Part shown: positions 44,177-54,024 of the stretch, one piece after another
Layout of the letters: each line of letters begins with the position of its first letter
Position numbering within the stretch: position 1 is the stretch's first letter
Assembly (NCBI RefSeq): GCF_014931605.1
Contig: NZ_CP053382.1
Coordinates: 4,030,001-4,094,000 of the forward strand
From: Halomonas sp. MCCC 1A13316
GTDB taxonomy: Bacteria > Pseudomonadota > Gammaproteobacteria > Pseudomonadales > Halomonadaceae
DNA: 64,000 bases
Direction: 5' to 3'
Position numbers and translations under genes: made by a program
Notes under the pieces: generated by a model
Seen by the model: only the letters and a program-made list of their open reading frames with translations
What the model was told of the DNA's origin: nothing
Database searches by the model: none

Positions 44177-45883
44177 ATGCCCTCCATCCCCCGTTATCCG
44201 AGTGCCCGAGACCTGATGGATGCCCTGCGCTTCCTGCCGGAGGAGGGGCAGATCTGGCTGGGGGAGCAGCGCATGCTGCTGATGCCGCTCGCCGCCTCGG
44301 CCTTCTTTCGCAACGAGCTGATCCATACGCTGGGCATGAAGCGTGCACGGGGTATCTTCATGCGGTTGGGCTACTACTCGGGCCTGACGGACGCCGAACT
44401 GGGGCACAAGCTTCGCGGCGGTGAGGAAGAGTTGGAGGAGAGCTACCTGGCCGGCCCGCAACTGCATGCCCTGCAAGGTCACGTGCAGGCGATACCGATC
44501 AAGCTCGAGATGGACCTGGAGAAAGACCGTTTCTACAGCGAGTTCGTGTGGAAGGGCTCCTTCGAGGTGGATGCCTGGCAGGCTCACGGCCCCCAGAGCG
44601 AACCGGTGTGCTGGACGCTGCTCGGCTACGCCTGCGCCTATGCCAGCCAGTTGCTGGGGCGTGAGGTACAGTTTCGCGAGGTAAGCTGCCGCGGCTGCGG
44701 CGATGCGGAGTGTCGCATCATCGGTCGGCTGGCCGAGGAGTGGCCCGACCATGCCGCCTTCGCCGAGCAATTCAGGGAGGCGCCGCTGATCGATGAGCTG
44801 TACGAGCTGCAGGCACGTCTCGCCACCCTGGAGGAAGACCGGGTGCGCACGCCGGACCAGGACGACTGGGCCCCCATCGGCTCGGCCCCGGCCTTCCTGG
44901 ATATGCTGGCGCTGCTCGACAGCGCCGCGCCGTCGGACGTCCCGGTGTTGCTGCTGGGAGAAACCGGTACCGGCAAGGAGATCCTCGCCCAGCGCCTGCA
45001 CGAGCGAAGCCAGCGCGCCCGGGGCCCCTTCGTTGCGGTCAACTGCGCGGCGATCCCGCCGGACCTGGTCGAGTCGGAGCTGTTCGGAGTCGAGAAAGGC
45101 GCCTATACGGGGGCGGTGCAATCGCGCATGGGGCGCTTCGAAAGAGCCGACGGCGGCACGCTGTTCCTCGATGAGGTCGCCGAGCTCTCGCCGCGTGCCC
45201 AGGCCGCCCTGCTGCGAGCGCTGCAGGAGCACCAGATCGAGCGCGTCGGCGGGCAATCGGTTAAGCGCGTGGATGTTCGAATCATTGCGGCCACCCATAC
45301 CGACCTCATGCAACGGGTCGAGCAGGGCACTTTCCGCAAAGATCTCTTCTATCGGCTCAACGCCTTTACCCTGGCCGTGCCGTCGCTTCGTGAGCGACGC
45401 GAGGACATTGGCCCCCTGGCGGAGCACTTCCTGGCACACTTCGAGCGCCAGTATCAGCGCCGCACCCTGGGTTTCACCGATCAGGCCCGTGCGGCGATGG
45501 CGGAGTACCCCTGGCCCGGAAATATTCGCGAACTCAAGAATACCGTGGAGCGGGGTTTGATTCTGACCAGTCACCAGAAGCACGTCAGTGAAAAGGCGCT
45601 CTTCGGCGACTCCCGCATGCCCGGCATGGAGCGTGACAAGGGGCAAGGACTCGATGCGCGTGGCATGTTGACCGCGCCCACCCCGGTAACGGGCGAAGCG
45701 GATAGCGTTCACCGGCACATAGCTGCACTGATCGATGCCGGCTTGAGCCTAGAAGATATCGAGAAGGAAATGCTGCTGGCAGCGCAGACCGGCAGCGACG
45801 GTAACATTACTGCCGCCGCCCGCCGGCTGGGCATGACACGCCCCGCCTATGCCTATCGACTGAAAAAATACGGCCTGCGCTGA
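44177..45883 (+). CDS. Sigma54-dependent aromatic-responsive activator (XylR/DmpR family)
   Basis: 568-aa NtrC-family activator. N-terminal XylR-type effector domain (~1-110) and V4R domain (~110-185, ending GCGDAECRIIG), linker, AAA+ domain with Walker A GETGTGKE (261-268), GAYTGA (308-313, a Phe-to-Tyr variant of the sigma54-contact GAFTGA loop), Walker B GGTLFLDE (326-333) and C-terminal Fis-type helix (NITAAARRLGMTRPAYAYRLKK). The phenolic effector probably binds the N-terminal domain. Divergent from the pch operon, its likely target. Confidence 0.92.
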   Translation: MPSIPRYPSARDLMDALRFLPEEGQIWLGEQRMLLMPLAASAFFRNELIHTLGMKRARGIFMRLGYYSGLTDAELGHKLRGGEEELEESYLAGPQLHALQGHVQAIPIKLEMDLEKDRFYSEFVWKGSFEVDAWQAHGPQSEPVCWTLLGYACAYASQLLGREVQFREVSCRGCGDAECRIIGRLAEEWPDHAAFAEQFREAPLIDELYELQARLATLEEDRVRTPDQDDWAPIGSAPAFLDMLALLDSAAPSDVPVLLLGETGTGKEILAQRLHERSQRARGPFVAVNCAAIPPDLVESELFGVEKGAYTGAVQSRMGRFERADGGTLFLDEVAELSPRAQAALLRALQEHQIERVGGQSVKRVDVRIIAATHTDLMQRVEQGTFRKDLFYRLNAFTLAVPSLRERREDIGPLAEHFLAHFERQYQRRTLGFTDQARAAMAEYPWPGNIRELKNTVERGLILTSHQKHVSEKALFGDSRMPGMERDKGQGLDARGMLTAPTPVTGEADSVHRHIAALIDAGLSLEDIEKEMLLAAQTGSDGNITAAARRLGMTRPAYAYRLKKYGLR

Positions 45884-45961
45884 GACGCTTTTTCGCGCAT
45901 ACGTGAGCCGCGGCTCGACCGGTCGGGGCTGGACCGAGCCAAACCATATGGGCGAGAGCGG

Positions 45962-47413
45962 CTAGATGGGATAGTACCGCGGCCCCAACTGCACCGTGAT
46001 CCAGCGCAGCTCGGTGAACGCCTCGATGCCCGCCTTGCCGCCGAAGCGCCCGTAGCCGCTCGACTTGGTGCCGCCGAAGGGCATCTGCGGCTCGTCGTGC
46101 ACCGTGGGGGCATTGATGTGGCAGATGCCCGAGCGGATCTTCCCGGCCACTTTCCATGCACGCGCCGTATCGCGACTGAACACCGCCGCCGAGAGGCCGT
46201 ACTCGCTGTCGTTGGCGACTCGAAGGGCTTCCTCCTCGCCCTCGACGCGCATCACCGCCACCACCGGCCCGAAGGACTCCTCGGCGTAGAGGCGCATTTG
46301 CGGCGTCACGCCATCCACCACCGTGGCCGGCATGACTACGCCTTCCGCCTTGCCGCCACTGGCGAGCCGTGCCCCGTGGCTCTCGGCATCGTCGAGCAGG
46401 TCGTTGAGCTTCTTGCCCGCCTCGGCGCCGATCAGGGTGCCAAGTGCATTGCCCTCCCCCCGCGGGTCGCCGGCCTTGAGCGCCGCGGCACGCGTGGCCA
46501 GCTTGTCGACAAATTCGTCGGCCACCGAGGCATCGACGATCAGCCGCTCGGTGGACATGCAGATCTGCCCCTGGTTGAAGAACGCACCGAATATCGCCGC
46601 GTCCACGGCGGCGTCCAGGTCGGCATCGTCCAGCACCAGGAACGGCGCCTTGCCGCCCAGCTCCAGCAGCACCGGCTTGAGGTGGCGCGCCGCCTTCTCG
46701 GCAATGATGCGCCCCACCGCGGTGGAACCGGTGAAGTTGATCCGAGCGACCTGGGGATGCGCGATCAGCGCCTCCACCACCTCGGGCGCGTCGGCCGGGG
46801 CGTTGGTGATCACGTTGACCACGCCCTCGCCGAGCCCCGCCTCGACCAGCACCTCGCCGATCAGGTGATGGGTCGCCGGGCACTGCTCCGAGGCCTTGAG
46901 GATCACCGTATTGCCGCAGGCCAGCGGCGTGGCCACGGCCCGGGTGCCGAGGATGATCGGCGCGTTCCACGGCGCGATGCCGACCACCACGCCGCAGGGC
47001 ACGCGTACGCCCATGGCCAGGTTGTCGGGCACGTTGGAGGGAATCACGTCGCCCTGGATCTGGGTGGTCAACGACGCCGCCTCGCGCAGCATGCCGGCGG
47101 CCACCATCACGTTGAAGCCAGCCCAGGCCGGCGTGGCACCGGTCTCGTCCACCATGCGCTCGATGAACTCCGCCTGGCGGGCCTCCATCAGCTCGGCCGC
47201 CTTGAGCAGCTTCATGCGCCGCTCGCCGGGGCCGCTCTGCGACCAGGCCTCGAAGGCCTTCCCTGCGGCATCCGCTGCGGCATTGGCGTCCGCAACCGAA
47301 GCGGCCGCCGCCGTGGTCGTGGCCTGGCCAGTAAAAGGGTTGGCGCGCTCGAAGGTGGCAGATTCGTGGGCGGGTCGGGATCGGCCGCCGATCAGCAAGT
47401 CCAGGGTATTCAT
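45962..47413 (-). CDS. Benzaldehyde/vanillin-type aldehyde dehydrogenase
   Basis: 483-aa NAD-dependent dehydrogenase close to vanillin and salicylaldehyde dehydrogenases: APWNAPIILGTRAVATPLACGNTVILKASEQCP, Glu in LLELGGKAPF, Cys in NQGQICMSTER, and EESFGPVVAVMR. It oxidises aromatic aldehydes to acids. It lies downstream of mdlC and a dctP on the same strand, so benzaldehyde from benzoylformate is a natural substrate; vanillin from ferulate is equally possible. A 141-bp MITE-like element separates it from dctP. Confidence 0.88.
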   Translation of the reverse strand: MNTLDLLIGGRSRPAHESATFERANPFTGQATTTAAAASVADANAAADAAGKAFEAWSQSGPGERRMKLLKAAELMEARQAEFIERMVDETGATPAWAGFNVMVAAGMLREAASLTTQIQGDVIPSNVPDNLAMGVRVPCGVVVGIAPWNAPIILGTRAVATPLACGNTVILKASEQCPATHHLIGEVLVEAGLGEGVVNVITNAPADAPEVVEALIAHPQVARINFTGSTAVGRIIAEKAARHLKPVLLELGGKAPFLVLDDADLDAAVDAAIFGAFFNQGQICMSTERLIVDASVADEFVDKLATRAAALKAGDPRGEGNALGTLIGAEAGKKLNDLLDDAESHGARLASGGKAEGVVMPATVVDGVTPQMRLYAEESFGPVVAVMRVEGEEEALRVANDSEYGLSAAVFSRDTARAWKVAGKIRSGICHINAPTVHDEPQMPFGGTKSSGYGRFGGKAGIEAFTELRWITVQLGPRYYPI

Positions 47414-47472
47414 GGCGTGCTCCGTGTTGTTTTAGTGAAGTGTTTTGGTGGAAACCGGTAGACCTGATATTA

Positions 47473-47613
47473 GGCTCTGTCTGAAAAGTCGGCGAGCGAT
47501 GGCCAGACAAGGCAAAAATCGGTGAAATAACGGAGTTTACGAGCTGTAAATGAGTATTTTGAACCGATTTTTAACGCCGTATGGCCGAGCGCAGGCACTT
47601 TACGGACAGAGCC
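47473..47613. mobile_element. 141-bp MITE-like element with TA target duplication
   Basis: Terminal inverted repeats GGCTCTGTCTGAAAAGT and (complement of the right end) GGCTCTGTCCGTAAAGT match at 15 of 17 positions and are flanked by TA on both sides (47471-47472, 47614-47615), as for IS630/mariner-type insertion. An inner inverted pair AAAAATCGGT / ACCGATTTTT lets the whole element fold. It has no ORF. Confidence 0.82.
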
Positions 47614-47619
47614 TAGTAC

Positions 47620-48639
47620 TTACGCCTCGCACTGCTCGCGCAGGCCCATGGCTTTCTCGTAGATGGCGCGGGCCTCATCCAGTCCACGCTCCTCGAGCCG
47701 CTCGAGATAGTTCTCGGTGCCCTGGTTGAGCGGCTCGGCCCAGTCGGGATCGTTGAGCGGGTCCGCTACGACGTGAATGGTGTCGCCCTGGGCCACGGCC
47801 TCCTCGCGACCGGCCTTGTCCAGCTCGTCGAAGACCCGCCCCGCCTGCTGGGCCCATTCCATACCGCTGTTCTCGTCGATCACTGCCTGCATCTCGGGAG
47901 AGAGGCGTTCGTAACTCGCCTGACTCATCGTCGCCACGATGGCACCGGCGTAGTACGGCACCTGCAGGTGATACTTCGTCAGCTCGTTGATGCGAAACAC
48001 CTTCATCGCCTCCCAAGGGAAGCTCAGGCCATCCATCACCCCGCGCTGCAGCGAGGTGAAGATGTCCGGCGCCGGCATGCCCAAGGGCTGGGCGCCCATG
48101 CTGGCGAGCATCTCACCGGCCACCTCGCTGGGTCGGCGGATGCGCAGCCCCTCGAGGTCGGCCGGCGTGCGGATCTCGGTGTCACGGGTATGCAGGTAGG
48201 CCGGCCCGGTGGTGAACAGGAACAGCACGCGGGTATCGTCGTACTCCCCCGTGATATCGCCTTCTTCATTGAGCGTCTGCAGGATGCACGCGCCCTGGGA
48301 GGCGCTGTTGACGATACCGGGCAACTGCACGATCTCGGTGAGCGGGAACCGACCGGCGGTATAGCCCTGCAGCGTGACGGCGATATCGGCGATGCCGTTG
48401 ACCGTCGCGTCATAGGCCTGGTCGGCCTTGCTCAAGGTCTGCGAGGGGTAGATCTCGACCTTGAGTTCGCCGCCGGAATCTTGCTCCACCTGCTCCGCCC
48501 AGGCCCGGTAGATCTCCTGGTTGACCGCCGAGCCCTCCGGCCACAGATGCGCCATGCGCAGGGTGGTTTCCGCGCCGGCCGAGGCACACAGCCCCAGTGC
48601 GGAAGTGGCGAGCAGCAGGCGTGAAATGGCGTGTTTCAT
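47620..48639 (-). CDS. TRAP transporter substrate-binding protein (DctP), paralogue 3 (orphan)
   Basis: 339-aa periplasmic binding protein, signal peptide ending GAETT region. Shares with paralogues 1 and 2 TTLRMAHLWPEGS, LQGYTAGRFPLTEIVQLPG, FTTGPAYLHT and LRIRRPSEVAGEM with the ligand Arg. No membrane subunits nearby; it follows mdlC by 42 bp. Likely presents an aroylformate or aryl acid to a shared DctQM (inference). Confidence 0.9.
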   Translation of the reverse strand: MKHAISRLLLATSALGLCASAGAETTLRMAHLWPEGSAVNQEIYRAWAEQVEQDSGGELKVEIYPSQTLSKADQAYDATVNGIADIAVTLQGYTAGRFPLTEIVQLPGIVNSASQGACILQTLNEEGDITGEYDDTRVLFLFTTGPAYLHTRDTEIRTPADLEGLRIRRPSEVAGEMLASMGAQPLGMPAPDIFTSLQRGVMDGLSFPWEAMKVFRINELTKYHLQVPYYAGAIVATMSQASYERLSPEMQAVIDENSGMEWAQQAGRVFDELDKAGREEAVAQGDTIHVVADPLNDPDWAEPLNQGTENYLERLEERGLDEARAIYEKAMGLREQCEA

Positions 48640-48681
48640 GTCGGTGACCTCTTTGTCGTTGTATTGGTTATGTGATGGGGC

Positions 48682-50295
<1,614 letters not shown>

Positions 50296-50367
50296 TCACG
50301 CTAGTCGCCGCTGCTACAATCAAGCAAATCGATATTCTTTCTATGAAAAATAAAGCGTGTCTATGCG

Positions 50368-51282
50368 ATGAATCACATCGACCTCAACCTCATGCGTACC
50401 TTTGTATTGCTGTACGAAACCGGCAGCGTCACCCAGACGGCCGAGCGGCTTTACGTCACCCAGCCTTCGGTCAGCTACGCGCTGGCCCGGCTGCGCGACC
50501 TCTTCGAGGACCGCCTGTTCGTGCGCACCCGCCAGGGCATGGAGCCCACCATTGCCGCCCGCCAGCTCTACCCCTCGCTGCGCGACGCTCTGCAGCAGCT
50601 GCAGGACACCATCGAGAGCAGCCGCGACTTCGACCCGGCGACCTGCACCCGCCGCTTCCGGCTGGCGCTGACCGACCTGGGCGAAATGGCGCTGCTGCCG
50701 AAGCTCATGCGCCGCCTGCACGATCAGGCGCCGCAGGCCGAGCTGGAAGTGGTGCCGCTGGAGATCGAGCACGCCGAGGAGTGGCTGGCCGCCGGCCGGG
50801 TCAACGCGCTGATCTGCAGCCGCCCGCTGATGGGTGCGGCGATTGCGCGGCATGTGCTGTTGAGGGACCGCTACGTGTGCCTGCTCAACCAGGAACGCTT
50901 CGGCGATGGCCCCCTGACCCGCGAACGCTTCATCCCCGCTCGCCACGTCGCCGTGACCTCCTCTTCCGGGCACGGCATGGTCGATGAAGTGATGCGCCAG
51001 GAGGGTATCCAGCGCAAGGTGAGCCTCGAGATTCCGCACTTCTCGGTTCTGCCTCGGGTGCTCCACGACAGCGACCTGATCGCCATCATGCCGCTACAGG
51101 TCGCCGCCAGCTTCACCGAAGGCTCGCCGCTGACCATCCATGAACTGCCCTTTCACGTACCCGAGTTCGAAGTCGCGCTTCACTGGCAGGCCCAGGCCAG
51201 CCGCTCTCCGTCGCAGCGCTGGTTCTGCGAGAGCATCATCGAGGCGATTGGGGAGCGGGAGGGAGCCGCGTTCACCGATTAG
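50368..51282 (+). CDS. LysR-family regulator divergent from mdlC
   Basis: 304-aa LysR-type protein: helix-turn-helix MNHIDLNLMRTFVLLYETGSVTQTAERLYVTQPSVSYALARLRDLFEDRLFVRT (NodD/NahR-like branch) plus an inducer domain. Shares a 105-bp divergent intergenic region with mdlC and so likely controls mdlC-dctP-aldehyde dehydrogenase. The inducer is unknown, perhaps benzoylformate. Confidence 0.88.
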   Translation: MNHIDLNLMRTFVLLYETGSVTQTAERLYVTQPSVSYALARLRDLFEDRLFVRTRQGMEPTIAARQLYPSLRDALQQLQDTIESSRDFDPATCTRRFRLALTDLGEMALLPKLMRRLHDQAPQAELEVVPLEIEHAEEWLAAGRVNALICSRPLMGAAIARHVLLRDRYVCLLNQERFGDGPLTRERFIPARHVAVTSSSGHGMVDEVMRQEGIQRKVSLEIPHFSVLPRVLHDSDLIAIMPLQVAASFTEGSPLTIHELPFHVPEFEVALHWQAQASRSPSQRWFCESIIEAIGEREGAAFTD

Positions 51283-51301
51283 CGCCCCCGATTAGCAACC
51301 A

Positions 51302-51532
51302 ACACGGCCGCGGCTAGTCCTACGTGGACGAGCCAGCTACTTCAGCCTGGTCGATGTGAGCTGCCTGCTGGAAGTGTTGGATCAATGGCTGCCGACTGCA
51401 TTGCGTGATAAGGCGACAGTAGAAACGTCCCGGAACCCGGCGTCGGAAATAACAGGCGCTGATTTCAAATTCATCTTGCCCGGTGGTGTGAGAGAACGGG
51501 GGAGGCAACTCCCCCTCCTACTCTGTACGTGA
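51302..51532 (+). pseudogene. Probable group II intron remnant (maturase tail and domain VI)
   Basis: An open but startless frame encodes LRGRASYFSLVDVSCLLEVLDQWLPTALRD, which resembles the C-terminal end of group II intron reverse transcriptase/maturases (RGW-x-YF...LD-x-W). Further on, GAGAACGGGGGAGGCAACTCCCCCTCCTACTCT (hairpin GGGGGAG / CTCCCCC at 51499-51516) has the look of intron domain VI and its 3' end. The 5' part is missing. Identification is by pattern only. Confidence 0.4.
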
Positions 51533-51541
51533 CCGAGCAGT

Positions 51542-52072
51542 TTAGAACTTGAACAATGCACCGATGGAAAACAGATCAATGTCATCGTCAATATCATACC
51601 ACTCCCACTCACCGACAATGCCGAGCTGATCAGTGAACATATATTGACCGCCGAGGCCATACATGGGGTCAGTGCCATCGTCGTTAATGCCGGAAGCAGC
51701 ACCGCCCCCTTTAACATCCCACATAATCATGCCGAACTTGCCGAACACGCCGAACTGCTCGTTGAGGGGCAGAATGCCTTTCGCAGCGAGCGTCCAGCCG
51801 TCCGCTTCGGCGCTGATTGCCGAACCGTCTTCGGATCCACTGACCTCACCAAAATCTACCCAGGCGGCCTCGAAGGCGATATTCGAATTCATCTCCCAAC
51901 CGCCGAAGATCTTCCAGCTGGTGTCCTTATCGTCGCAATTGGTGACACCATCGCACGCATCGATGGTCGCCTGCCCGATGCTCGCTCCACCATAGAAGCC
52001 ATTCTCTGCGAGGGCATTGCTCGTCAGACCCAGCGTCAACAAAATGGCACCGATGATTTTCGTTTTGTTCAT
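51542..52072 (-). CDS. Small outer-membrane beta-barrel protein
   Basis: 176-aa protein: signal peptide MNKTKIIGAILLTLGLTSNALA, then ENGFYGGASIGQATID, strands alternating aromatic and small residues, acidic loops, one Cys pair (DACDGVTNCDD) and a terminal Phe (GALFKF). OmpW/OmpA-like 8-stranded barrel fold. Base composition is lower in GC than its neighbours and it sits between two mobile-element remnants, suggesting separate acquisition. Function unknown. Confidence 0.75.
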   Translation of the reverse strand: MNKTKIIGAILLTLGLTSNALAENGFYGGASIGQATIDACDGVTNCDDKDTSWKIFGGWEMNSNIAFEAAWVDFGEVSGSEDGSAISAEADGWTLAAKGILPLNEQFGVFGKFGMIMWDVKGGGAASGINDDGTDPMYGLGGQYMFTDQLGIVGEWEWYDIDDDIDLFSIGALFKF

Positions 52073-52257
52073 GACCTGCTCCTAGTCACAACCCCGCAAG
52101 AATCATCCGGACTAACCTTTTATACCTTCTAACAATATAGTGTAACTCGACTGTCCTTTCCTTCTACCTGAATCCGTGAGGCAGCCCCCTGGAATACCTA
52201 TAACTCACTGACCTACATGAAAATATAGCGGATATCGCCATTCACCCAGACAGTACT

Positions 52258-52413
52258 ATGCCCAACGTCAAATCCCGCGCCAGTCGCCGCACCCTCAGCA
52301 GCCATGCCGGCCTGTCGATCATTGGGCAGTGCTTTGAGATCACCGGCGTTGACAGCATCGATAGCCACTTCCCCACCACGCTGGGCTTGCAACAGCGACC
52401 CAGGTCAACGTAA
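52258..52413 (+). pseudogene. N-terminal remnant of an IS1380-type transposase
   Basis: 51-codon frame MPNVKSRASRRTLSSHAGLS followed by IIGQCFEITGVDSIDSHFPTT resembles the N-terminus of IS1380-family transposases, then breaks off at LQQRPRST with a stop. The catalytic part is absent. It lies in the 424-bp gap between the barrel gene and the pcaG terminator; nothing else is seen there. Confidence 0.5.
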
Positions 52414-52425
52414 ACCAAGAAGACA

Positions 52426-52448
52426 AAAGCCAGCGCAGTGCGCTGGCT
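52426..52448 (-). terminator. Terminator of pcaHG
   Basis: AGCCAGCGC / GCGCTGGCT stem with a 3-nt loop, followed on the minus strand by TTTTGTCTT. The same core is seen in the hairpin at 35666-35702. Confidence 0.85.
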
Positions 52449-52496
52449 CTCTTGCTGTGGCCCCTAACGTGCCCGGGTTCGCTACGGTGACGCTGG

Positions 52497-53129
52497 TCAG
52501 AAATCGAAGAATACGGTCTCGCCTTCGCCCTGCAGCTTGATGTCGAAGCGATAGCGCACCTTGCCGTCGACTTCCTCGCGCTTGGCGATGAGCGTCTGGC
52601 GCCGGGTCGGCGATTCGATGCGGGAGAGCACCGGGCAGGCGGCGTTGGCTTCACGCTCATCCTCGAAGTAGAGGCGGGTCTGCAGCTGGATGTTGATGCC
52701 GCGGGCGAAGATCGCCAGGTTGATGTGCGGCGCCATGGGCCGCCCGTTGGGGTGCGTCACCTGGCCGGGCTTGATGGTCTTCAGCGACCATTCGCTGCCG
52801 TGGTCGAAAGTGGTGGCGGTGCGCCCGAAGCTGTTGAACGGCTTCTCGAGGTCGAACTCGGGCTGGTAGACGCCGTTGGCGTCGGCCTGCCAGGCCTCGA
52901 GGAAGGCGTCGCGCACCAGGTCGCCGTTGCCGTCGATCACGGTGCCCACGACTTCGATGTGCTCGCCCTCGGCTTCGGGCTTGGCCATCTCGTTCCAGAT
53001 CTCTTCGTCGCGAGTCGGGTTGCCGGCGGAGGCCAGCGCCAGGCCGATGTGCACGTAGGGCCCGGCGGTCTGGGAGGCGGTTTCGCGCAGCATCAGTTCG
53101 CTGGCGGGAACGGTATTCGGTTGCTTCAT
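52497..53129 (-). CDS. pcaG: Protocatechuate 3,4-dioxygenase alpha subunit
   Basis: 210-aa intradiol dioxygenase alpha chain. LRETASQTAGPYVHIGLA, VIDGNGDLVRDAFLEAWQADANG and PHINLAIFARGI match PcaG; the iron ligands present in the beta subunit are not conserved here, as expected (APHINL instead of SHIHVS). Starts 31 bp after pcaH; MKQPNTVP after an RBS-like GGGG is chosen over an upstream in-frame ATG. Confidence 0.95.
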   Translation of the reverse strand: MKQPNTVPASELMLRETASQTAGPYVHIGLALASAGNPTRDEEIWNEMAKPEAEGEHIEVVGTVIDGNGDLVRDAFLEAWQADANGVYQPEFDLEKPFNSFGRTATTFDHGSEWSLKTIKPGQVTHPNGRPMAPHINLAIFARGINIQLQTRLYFEDEREANAACPVLSRIESPTRRQTLIAKREEVDGKVRYRFDIKLQGEGETVFFDF

Positions 53130-53160
53130 CTCTTTTCCCCTCACTGATTCTCGAACCCGC

Positions 53161-53901
53161 TTACTGGTTTTCGAAATAGGTCTGCAGCTCGCCGCGTACC
53201 ACCAGGTCGAAGCGGTAGGCCAGGCAGTCCATGGGCTTGCTGCGCGCCATGTCGAGGTGGCCGATCATGGTCTCGACCGCATCCGGGTCCTTGAGGGTGT
53301 GGACGATGGGGCACAGCGGAATCAGCGGGTCGCCCTCGAAGTACATCTGGGTGATCAGGCGAGTGGAAATTGAGGGACCCATCACCGAGACGTGGATGTG
53401 CGAAGGGCGCCAGCTGTTGGGGTCGTTGGGCCAGGGGTAGGGGCCGGGCTTGATGGTGCGGAAGCGGTACCAGCCCTGCTCGTCGGTCAGGGTGCGGCCA
53501 ACGCCGCCGAAGCCGGGGTCCAGCGGAGCGAGGTAGCGGTCGTTCTTGTGGCGGTATCGGCCGCCGGCGTTGGCCTGCCACATCTCCACCAGGGTATGCG
53601 GTACCGGCTTGCCGAACTGGTCGACAACGCGGCCGAACATGATGATGCGCTCGCCGACCGGCAGGCCGGCCGCGCCAGAAAGCGACGGGTCTTCACGGAA
53701 GTTGAGCAGCAGGTCGTTGTCGTGCGGGCCCATGCGCAGGTGGCGAAAGTCGGGGCCGGAAAGCTCGGAAACGCTGGGCTGCTGCATGCTGACCAGGGCC
53801 TGCTGCGGCGAGCGGGGTACCGAGGTCTTGTAGCCAGGGGCGTAGGCCGGGGGGTGCCAGTTACGGTCGCGCTCCACGAAGCGCTTGTTGAGATCTTGCA
53901 T
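53161..53901 (-). CDS. pcaH: Protocatechuate 3,4-dioxygenase beta subunit
   Basis: 246-aa catalytic subunit that cleaves protocatechuate to 3-carboxy-cis,cis-muconate. Fe(III) ligands are Y116 (GRYRHKND), Y155 (GPYPW), H168 and H170 (PSHIHVS), offset by eight from the Pseudomonas numbering. An ATAACC-N4-GGTTAT site lies 87 bp upstream, the motif type bound by PcaQ, whose gene lies just upstream on the same strand. Confidence 0.96.
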   Translation of the reverse strand: MQDLNKRFVERDRNWHPPAYAPGYKTSVPRSPQQALVSMQQPSVSELSGPDFRHLRMGPHDNDLLLNFREDPSLSGAAGLPVGERIIMFGRVVDQFGKPVPHTLVEMWQANAGGRYRHKNDRYLAPLDPGFGGVGRTLTDEQGWYRFRTIKPGPYPWPNDPNSWRPSHIHVSVMGPSISTRLITQMYFEGDPLIPLCPIVHTLKDPDAVETMIGHLDMARSKPMDCLAYRFDLVVRGELQTYFENQ

Positions 53902-53987
53902 GGTGTCGTCTCTTGGGAGAGTAATCTTATCCCGCCCAGTGTGGCGCCTTGCCGCGGGTGCGCCAATTGACGACTCGGGCAGCCCCC

Positions 53988-54003
53988 ATAACCAGTGGGT
54001 TAT
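53988..54003. promoter_or_regulatory. PcaQ-type operator upstream of pcaH
   Basis: ATAACC-AGTG-GGTTAT, a perfect inverted repeat with a 4-bp spacer, equivalent to the ATAACC-N4-GGTTAA motif described for PcaQ in rhizobia. Located between pcaQ and pcaH, 87 bp before the pcaH start. Confidence 0.85.
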
Positions 54004-54024
54004 GCTGCGCTGCCGACATGACGG

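Noticed and set aside
45807..47510. 567-codon minus-strand frame overlapping the aldehyde dehydrogenase in another phase
   Set aside because: Low-complexity Gly/Arg-rich translation of a shifted frame; the real protein is in the 45962-47413 frame.
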